58,226 nt of DNA, taken from assembly GCA_002430835.1 (NCBI GenBank), contig DJDA01000036.1, positions 954-59,179 of the forward strand, written 5' to 3'. Origin of the DNA: Brevundimonas sp. UBA5936 (GTDB lineage Bacteria > Pseudomonadota > Alphaproteobacteria > Caulobacterales > Caulobacteraceae). Positions 52,857 to 58,226 of the stretch are shown here, in pieces (position 1 is the stretch's first letter; every line of letters begins with the position of its first letter). Made by a program: the position numbers and the translations under genes. The notes beneath the pieces are model-generated. The model saw nothing but the letters and a program-made list of their open reading frames with translations. It was not told the origin of the DNA and did no database searches.

Positions 52857-54805
52857 TCGGCGGCTCCTGCACGTTCCAGCGAGGCCAGGACAGCGCGGGC
52901 CGAGACTTCGCCGACCAGGCGGCTGTCGGCGGCTTCCTTCGAGGTTCTGGACAGGAAGATCATGGTCGGCGGCCCGACGACGCCATAGCGGTCGAGCAGA
53001 TCGCGCACCTCGGGCGTGCTTTGGGTCACGTCGACTTCGATCAGGTCGATGGCGCCGAGTTGGGCCAGGATTTCGCCATTCTGGAAAACCTCGCGCTCCA
53101 TGACACGACAACTGACGCACCATTCCGCGGTGAAATAGACGAGGGAGGGCCGGGATTTGGCGGCGGCCTGGGCGACGGCGATCTCCAACGCAGCGTTATC
53201 GACGACCACCGCCGCCGGAACGGCTGCGAACGAGGAGGCGCCGTTGGCCGCGACCGATGGGCGAGCCAGCGGGGCCAGAGGACGCCAGGGACTGACAGCG
53301 TCGAGGCTCACGCCGATCAGCAGCAGTACGCCCCAGACGGCGGCGATCAGACCAGCCGCTCGCGCGACGCTGTTCAGGACGCCCGGCGCCGCCGGACGAA
53401 ACAGGCCGAGAGCCGCTGCCGCCGCGAAACACAGGGCCGCGCCCAGCGCCAGGGTCGCGACAGGCGGCAGGATGCGGCTGGCCAGCCACCAGGCCATGCC
53501 CAGGAAGATGAAGCCGAAGACGATCTTCACGCGGTTCATCCACGCCCCGGCCCTGGGCAGGAAGCGCGCGCCTGCGGCCCCGAAGATGATCAGCGGCACG
53601 CCCTTGCCCAACCCGAGGAAGAACAGAGCGGCGGCGCCGAGAATCACATCTCCGGTCTGGGCGATATAGAGCAGGGCTCCGGCCAAGGGGGCGGTGACGC
53701 AAGGACCGGCGATGAGCGCCGAGAGAAAGCCCAGGCCAGACGCCGAGGCCACGGATCGGCGACCCGTTCCGGCGTCGCGCGACAGGCGGCTGGTCCAGGC
53801 TGAGGGCAGCTGAAGTTCGAATGCGCCGAACATCGAGACGGCCAGGATGACGAAGAGGACGGCGAGGCCGCCTACGGCCCACGGCGATTGCAACACCATC
53901 TGCAGGTTCTGACCCGACCAGGCGGCGGCGACGCCCAACAGGCCGAAGGCCATGGCCAGACCCAGGACGTAGGCGACCGACAGCAGCAGGCCGCGCCGGG
54001 TGCCTTGCCCGTCCACGCCCCGTCCGATGACGCCCGCCAGGATCGGATACATGGGGAAGACGCAGGGCGTGAACGCCAGCAGCACGCCGAAGCCGAAGAA
54101 GGCCAGTAGCACCCAGGCCGTTCCACCCTGACCCGCCAACCGATCGACGAAGCCCTGATCTTGCTGAAGTTGGATGGCGGGCGTGGACGCGACGGCGCCT
54201 GGTTCAGGCGCAGCGACAGGCGCAGGCTCCGCCTCAATCGTTTCGGCTGCCTCGGTCGCTGGAGCCGCAGGGGCCTTTTGCAGGGCGAGCACGGCGGCAG
54301 CCTGGGCTGTCGCGGCCTCGGCCTCGCGCGAAGCGATCCGAGCGCTCGGCAGGGCGGGGACGTCGATCGTGCGCGTGGTCGGCGGATAGCAGATCGAGTT
54401 TTCCAGACACCCCTGATAGGTGATGTTGATCGACGCGGGATCGTTCGCGCGCTTCAGTACGTCGGCCGACAGAACCGCGCGCCCGGCGTCACGCCAGATG
54501 TCGACGACGCCGAATCCGGGGTCGTCCTTCTTTTCTCCAGCCTGAAGGCGAAGGGGAAGCGCGGTCTTGCCGTCCGGCGCGGTGGCGGCGGTGTGGTCCT
54601 TGTAGAGATAGTGGCCAGGCGCGATCTTCCAGGCGAACACCATGTCGCCGTCAGCTTCACGCGAAATCTGAAGGGTGAACGCCTCTTCGGGGGAAAGCAG
54701 CGGCTGGCCGAAACCCTGCCCCAGCCCTTGGGCCAGGCTCGGCGCCGGAGCCGACAGCATGAGGACGGCCAGGGCCGCGAGGAGGCGTGCGAGAATGATC
54801 TTCAT
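52853..54805 (-). CDS. dsbD: Thiol:disulfide interchange protein DsbD
   Basis: A 650-residue inner-membrane electron shuttle that moves reducing power from cytoplasmic thioredoxin to the periplasm. The signal peptide covers about 1-25. The alpha domain has its redox pair Cys133/Cys139 (YQGCLENSICYPP). An Ala/Glu/Pro linker follows. The eight-helix beta domain has the paired Cys in AFTPCVFPMYPIL and SALIAGPCVTAPLAGAL. The C-terminal thioredoxin-like gamma domain carries C563VSC566 (EWCVSCRVMERE). All three domains are intact. It is divergent from a response regulator across 61 bases holding a CTTAAG box. Confidence 0.95.
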   Translation of the reverse strand: MKIILARLLAALAVLMLSAPAPSLAQGLGQGFGQPLLSPEEAFTLQISREADGDMVFAWKIAPGHYLYKDHTAATAPDGKTALPLRLQAGEKKDDPGFGVVDIWRDAGRAVLSADVLKRANDPASINITYQGCLENSICYPPTTRTIDVPALPSARIASREAEAATAQAAAVLALQKAPAAPATEAAETIEAEPAPVAAPEPGAVASTPAIQLQQDQGFVDRLAGQGGTAWVLLAFFGFGVLLAFTPCVFPMYPILAGVIGRGVDGQGTRRGLLLSVAYVLGLAMAFGLLGVAAAWSGQNLQMVLQSPWAVGGLAVLFVILAVSMFGAFELQLPSAWTSRLSRDAGTGRRSVASASGLGFLSALIAGPCVTAPLAGALLYIAQTGDVILGAAALFFLGLGKGVPLIIFGAAGARFLPRAGAWMNRVKIVFGFIFLGMAWWLASRILPPVATLALGAALCFAAAAALGLFRPAAPGVLNSVARAAGLIAAVWGVLLLIGVSLDAVSPWRPLAPLARPSVAANGASSFAAVPAAVVVDNAALEIAVAQAAAKSRPSLVYFTAEWCVSCRVMEREVFQNGEILAQLGAIDLIEVDVTQSTPEVRDLLDRYGVVGPPTMIFLSRTSKEAADSRLVGEVSARAVLASLERAGAAE

Positions 54806-54827
54806 ACCTGTCAGGTCGGAGAATGAG

Positions 54828-54844
54828 CTTAAGTCAGGCTTAAG
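54828..54844. promoter_or_regulatory. PmrA/QseB-type response-regulator box between dsbD and the response regulator
   Basis: CTTAAG-TCAGG-CTTAAG, two perfect half-sites with a five-base spacer, centred in the 61-base divergent region, 22 bases from each start codon. It matches the YTTAAK-N5-YTTAAK pattern bound by PmrA/QseB-type regulators. Only two such boxes were found in the window. Confidence 0.75.
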
Positions 54845-54866
54845 CCGAGCTTCGCATCAATAGCCA

Positions 54867-55520
54867 ATGAGATTGCTCGCTGTAGAAGACGATCCGGTGT
54901 TGGCGGATGGACTGCGCGTAGGCCTCGGGGCCTGCGGCTGGACCGTCGAGCCGGTCGCCAGGGTTGAAGAAGCCCTGGCCGCGCTGGAAAGCTCGACCTT
55001 TGACGCGGTCGTTCTGGACCTTGGCCTGCCGGATGGCGACGGTTTGGAAATCCTGCGCTTCGTGCGGCAGCGGGACATGGACGTGGGCGTAGTGATCCTG
55101 TCGGCGCGCGACGACAGCCGCGACCGCATCGCCGGTCTGGACACGGGGGCCGACGACTATGTCGGCAAGCCGTTTGATCTGGATGAACTGGCGGCGCGTC
55201 TGCGGGCGGTTCGTCGGCGCCTGCTGGGTCGTTCGCAACCGGCGCTGTCGCATGAAGGCGTGACGCTTGACCCCAAGTCGCGGCTGGCCTGGCGCGGGCA
55301 GGGCGACCTTCATCTGTCGCGACGCGAGTTCGCCATCCTTGAGGCCCTGATGGAGCGTCCGTCCCACGTCCTGTCCCGCAGTCAGCTGGAGGAGCGGCTC
55401 TACGGCTGGCAGGAGGACATCGGCTCGAACGCCGTCGAGGTTCACATTCATCACCTGCGCGCCAAGCTGGGCGCTGACTTCATCCGCACCGTGCGCGGCC
55501 TGGGATACACTCTCCAATGA
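54867..55520 (+). CDS. OmpR-family response regulator, QseB/PmrA-like
   Basis: A 217-residue regulator. The receiver domain (about 1-115) has the phosphoacceptor Asp51 (VVLDLGLPDGDGL), the acidic pocket VEDDP, and switch residues ending VGKPFDLDEL. The winged-helix domain (about 125-217) ends RLYGWQEDIGSNAVEVHIHHLRAKLG, then FIRTVRGLGYTLQ, very close to the QseB/PmrA recognition helix and wing. Phosphorylation by the downstream kinase should allow binding to CTTAAG direct repeats, one of which lies 22 bases before the ATG. Its stop overlaps the kinase ATG (ATGA). Confidence 0.93.
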   Translation: MRLLAVEDDPVLADGLRVGLGACGWTVEPVARVEEALAALESSTFDAVVLDLGLPDGDGLEILRFVRQRDMDVGVVILSARDDSRDRIAGLDTGADDYVGKPFDLDELAARLRAVRRRLLGRSQPALSHEGVTLDPKSRLAWRGQGDLHLSRREFAILEALMERPSHVLSRSQLEERLYGWQEDIGSNAVEVHIHHLRAKLGADFIRTVRGLGYTLQ

Positions 55521-56821
55521 TGTCCATTCGGATGCGGCTGTTCGCGATCCTCGCCCTGGTCACGGCGTTGGTGTGGGGCGGCGCGGTTATCTGGGTTGAG
55601 ATCCAGACGCGCCATGAGGTGCAAAGGGTTCTGGATCGCCGGCTGATGGAATCGGCCCGTCTGGTGTCGTCCATGATGCGGCCGGGCAGCCTGTCTCCCG
55701 TCGCCAATCAGGATGTGGGCCGCCCGCTTACCGCCTATGAGCGCCAACTGGCTTGTCAGATTTGGTCGATGCAAGGGGAGCTGATCGCGCGTTCGCGCAG
55801 CGCTCCGACAGAAATGCTGGCGGATGGCGAGGACGGCTTCTCAGAGCGCATGATCGATGGCGAGCGTTGGCGCGTCTATACCGTCCACATGCCTGAAAGC
55901 GGTTATCGCGTGATGGTCGGCGACAATCTGGCGATCCGCGAACACCTGGTAGGCAGCGTCGTCACCGGGCTGCTGGCGCCGGCGGTTCTGGGCTTGCTGG
56001 CGCTCGGCGTCCTGATCTGGTGGTCGGTGGGAGCGGGCCTGCGGCCGATCCAGCAGATGACCCGGACGCTCTCCAGTCGCCAGGCTGACGATCTGACGCC
56101 GATCGACGTGGCGCCGGGGGGCAAGGATCTGCAGCCCTTCGCTTCGGCGCTGAACGATCTGATCGCGCGTGTCAGCGAGGCGCGTCGTCGAGAGACCGAA
56201 TTCACCGCCGCCGCCGCTCATGAACTGCGGACACCGTTGGCGGGCCTGCGGGTTCAAGCGCAGATCGCGGCCAATACGACGGATGAGGGCGTGCGCAAAC
56301 ACGCGTTGGAGCAGATACAGACCTCGGTCGACCGCGCTGCGCGCCTTGTGACAGGACTTCTGGCCTTGGCGCGTGAAGACGAGGCGGCCATCGAAGCCGA
56401 CGATAGGCGCTGGATCGACCTGCGCGCCCTGTTCGCCAGTGATGCGGATGCGCGCTTGGAGGCCCCGGATCAGGCCTTCCGCATTCATGTCCAACCGGAT
56501 CGTTTCGAGGCGGCGGCCGCCAATCTGCTGGCCAATGCCCGGACCATGGCGCGCAGCCGTATCCGCATCGCGGTCGAAGGCCAGGGAGACGACGCCGTTC
56601 TGGTGGTCGAGGACGACGGCCCAGGCGTTTCAGCGGCCGACCTGGAGCGTCTGGGCCGTCGCTTCTTCCGCACCGCCGACGCCCCTGTCGGCGGCAGCGG
56701 TCTGGGCCTGTCCATCGTCCTGTCAACGATGAAGGCGCATGGCGGGACCGTGCGCTTTACGCCTTCGGCGCTGGGCGGCTTGCGGGTCGAACTGCATGGG
56801 CTGCCGATCCGGGCGGCCTGA
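55517..56821 (+). CDS. Sensor histidine kinase, QseC/PmrB-like
   Basis: A 434-residue membrane kinase. Two transmembrane helices (about 7-26 and 143-172) bracket a periplasmic sensor of roughly 115 residues that includes a lone Cys80 (ERQLACQIWSMQGEL). A HAMP-like linker follows (GLRPIQQMTRTLSSR). The phosphoaccepting His235 is in TAAAAHELRTPLAGLRVQAQ, typical of the QseC group. The ATPase domain has N-box NLLANA, DDGPG and GGSGLGLSIV. It overlaps the regulator by four bases. What it senses is unknown; the neighbouring dsb genes suggest envelope redox or metal stress. Confidence 0.92.
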   Translation: MMSIRMRLFAILALVTALVWGGAVIWVEIQTRHEVQRVLDRRLMESARLVSSMMRPGSLSPVANQDVGRPLTAYERQLACQIWSMQGELIARSRSAPTEMLADGEDGFSERMIDGERWRVYTVHMPESGYRVMVGDNLAIREHLVGSVVTGLLAPAVLGLLALGVLIWWSVGAGLRPIQQMTRTLSSRQADDLTPIDVAPGGKDLQPFASALNDLIARVSEARRRETEFTAAAAHELRTPLAGLRVQAQIAANTTDEGVRKHALEQIQTSVDRAARLVTGLLALAREDEAAIEADDRRWIDLRALFASDADARLEAPDQAFRIHVQPDRFEAAAANLLANARTMARSRIRIAVEGQGDDAVLVVEDDGPGVSAADLERLGRRFFRTADAPVGGSGLGLSIVLSTMKAHGGTVRFTPSALGGLRVELHGLPIRAA

Positions 56822-56829
56822 CTGAAACT

Positions 56830-57972
56830 TCAGGCGGGCATTTCGATGGAGGCCACGGCTTGCGCCGCCAGACCTTCATTGCGGCCGACGAAGCCCATTT
56901 CCTCGCTGGTGGTCGCCTTCACGCTCACGGCGTCCAGCGGCAGTTTCAGCAGGTCCGCCAGCCGCTCGCGCATGGCCAGGCGATGCGGCTTCACCTTGGG
57001 CTGTTCGCAGATCAGGGTCACATCGACATTGATGATGCGCCCCCCGCGCAGGGCCACCCGTTCGGCGGCGTAGACCAGAAAGCGGTCGGACGAGGCGCCC
57101 TTCCACTTGGGATCGCTGGGCGGGAAGTGGTCGCCGATGTCGCCGTCGGCGATGGCGCCCAGGATGGCGTCGGTCAGGGCGTGCAGGCCCGCATCGGCGT
57201 CCGAATGGCCGATCAGGGTCTGGTTGTGCGGAATCTCGACCCCGCACAGCCAGACGGACGCGCCGGGCCCCCAGCGGTGGACGTCATAGCCCTGGCCGAT
57301 GCGGGTGACGGTGCGGGCGGCGGACAGGGCCTCGGCCATGGCGAAATCCTCTGGATAGGTCAGTTTCATCAGGCGCGGATCGCCTGGTATCAGTCGGACG
57401 CGGCCGCCCGCGCGTTCGACCACGGCGGCCTCGTCGGTGGCGGCTTCATCGGCGGGCCATACGGCATAGGCGTCGCGGATGGTCTTGAGGCGGAAGGCCT
57501 GCGGGGTCTGGGCGCGCCACAGATTCTCGCGATCGACGGCGCCGACGACCATGCCCTGATCGCCCCGGCGCAGGCTGTCCGCAACGGGCAGGGCGGGCAG
57601 GGCGCCGTCGGCGCTTTCCAGACCGGCCAGCAGGCCCGCGATCACCTCAGGGCTCAAAAAGGGACGGGCGGCGTCGTGGATCAGCACAGGTTCGTCATCG
57701 GCGCCGGTCAGGGCCGACAGGCCCGCGCACACCGATGCGGCCCGCGTGTCGCCGCCGGTGACGGCCCGCCATCCGGTCAGGCCTGCAAGGGCGGATTGAG
57801 CCTCTGATACGGCGTCCGTGGCGACCATGACGACGACTTCGCGCGCGCCTGCGTCCAGCAAGGCCTCGACCGGCCAGCGCACGACCGGCTTGCCGGCGAC
57901 GATGCGCCACTGTTTGCCGCCGCCTGCTCTGGAGCCTGAACCGGCGGCCACGACGATCGCTGAGAATCCCAT
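56830..57972 (-). CDS. ispDF: Bifunctional MEP cytidylyltransferase / MEcPP synthase
   Basis: This 380-residue fusion catalyses two non-consecutive steps of the MEP isoprenoid pathway. Residues 1-228 are IspD (nucleotide-binding AAGSGSRAGGGKQW; DAARPFLS; AQTPQAFRL). Residues 229-380 are IspF (GQGYDVHRWGPG with the zinc Asp-His, GHSDADAGLHALTDAILGA, SVKATTSEEMGFVGRNEGL). The fusion is characteristic of alphaproteobacteria and some epsilonproteobacteria. Length is normal for ispDF. It is convergent with the histidine kinase gene and divergent from the dihydrouridine synthase gene. Confidence 0.96.
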   Translation of the reverse strand: MGFSAIVVAAGSGSRAGGGKQWRIVAGKPVVRWPVEALLDAGAREVVVMVATDAVSEAQSALAGLTGWRAVTGGDTRAASVCAGLSALTGADDEPVLIHDAARPFLSPEVIAGLLAGLESADGALPALPVADSLRRGDQGMVVGAVDRENLWRAQTPQAFRLKTIRDAYAVWPADEAATDEAAVVERAGGRVRLIPGDPRLMKLTYPEDFAMAEALSAARTVTRIGQGYDVHRWGPGASVWLCGVEIPHNQTLIGHSDADAGLHALTDAILGAIADGDIGDHFPPSDPKWKGASSDRFLVYAAERVALRGGRIINVDVTLICEQPKVKPHRLAMRERLADLLKLPLDAVSVKATTSEEMGFVGRNEGLAAQAVASIEMPA

Positions 57973-58037
57973 GCCGGTCTTCTAGGCGTCCCGGTTCCGC
58001 TTGACGAGAGGGGCCTTCTTCGGCGCTAAGGAGCGTC

Positions 58038-58226
58038 ATGACGACCGGGTTGCAGATTGGCGATGTGAAGATCGCAGGGCGGGTGCTGATGGCGCCCATG
58101 ACCGGGATCACGGACCTGCCGTTCCGTGTGCTGGCGTCAAAGCTGGGCGCCGCCTATGTGGCGACGGAAATGGTGGCCGCGGCCGAGCTGGCGCGCGCCC
58201 GGCCCGACGTGGTGCGCCGCGCCGCT
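58038..58226 (+). CDS. dusB: tRNA-dihydrouridine synthase (DusB/NifR3 type), 5' end only
   Basis: The first 63 codons of a Dus-family flavoenzyme that reduces uridine to dihydrouridine in tRNA. The opening MTTGLQIGDVKIAGRVLMAP, MTGITDLPFRVLASKLGAAY, and EMVAAAELARARPD match the N-terminal FMN-barrel region of DusB/NifR3; the catalytic Cys lies beyond the window. AAGGAG sits four bases before the ATG. In alphaproteobacteria nifR3 often precedes ntrB-ntrC, which would be the expected genes after base 58226. Confidence 0.85.
   Translation, partial: MTTGLQIGDVKIAGRVLMAPMTGITDLPFRVLASKLGAAYVATEMVAAAELARARPDVVRRAA

Overview
The window is high-GC chromosomal DNA of an alphaproteobacterium, most likely Caulobacteraceae and probably Brevundimonas or a close relative. 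The grounds are the fused ispDF gene, a glnB-glnA pair, the iscR-iscS-sufBCDS-sufT-sufA order, a bactofilin, divergent tyrS/anmK, a QseB/PmrA-type two-component system and the general style of the proteins. The genus is an inference from protein style; no 16S gene is present. Coding density is very high, many genes overlap by 1-4 bases, and there is no sign of phage, insertion sequences, CRISPR or plasmid functions. The largest gap without a gene is about 295 bases (5748-6042).

Layout. 1-5747: minus-strand metabolic genes (patatin-like hydrolase, 3-hydroxybutyrate dehydrogenase, YaaA, a D-2-hydroxyacid FAD dehydrogenase, an aldehyde dehydrogenase) around one plus-strand Nudix gene. 6043-10483: SPFH protein plus NfeD, convergent RNase HI, the tatABC operon and a type-B acetyltransferase. 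10543-13476: glnB-glnA, NAD(P)H-hydrate dehydratase, and tRNA-Leu(UAG) with a terminator. 13529-22086: amino-acid permease, HrpB helicase, MHS transporter, cytochrome b561, a secreted dioxygenase-like protein and two RNA methyltransferases. 22103-26822: a GT2 glycosyltransferase divergent from a TetR regulator that is translationally coupled to a BtuFCD-like ABC importer. 26813-36531: envelope and translation genes (lytic transglycosylase, dapA, smpB, PBP1A, prfB with a programmed frameshift, bactofilin, Bcp, tyrS). 36711-40560: anmK, a DMT transporter, TerC and an alpha/beta-hydrolase-fold protein without its serine.

40722-50111 is a long plus-strand Fe-S assembly operon (iscR, iscS, sufB, sufC, sufD, sufS, sufT, sufA). 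It runs with a one-base gap into metN-metI-metQ, so sulfur mobilisation and methionine uptake may share transcription. A palindrome with the GACT-N5-AGTC core of type-1 IscR sites lies in front of iscR.

50403-56821 holds what I consider the most interesting system: dsbD, a TlpA-like protein with a membrane domain, a DsbA-like lipoprotein and plsC on the minus strand, divergent from a QseB/PmrA-type response regulator and histidine kinase. Two near-identical CTTAAG-N5-CTTAAG boxes, the known recognition pattern of PmrA/QseB-type regulators, lie in the regulator/dsbD intergenic region and just upstream of the dsbA-like gene. This suggests a two-component system controlling periplasmic thiol-disulfide chemistry. 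The window closes with ispDF and the 5' end of a tRNA-dihydrouridine synthase gene.
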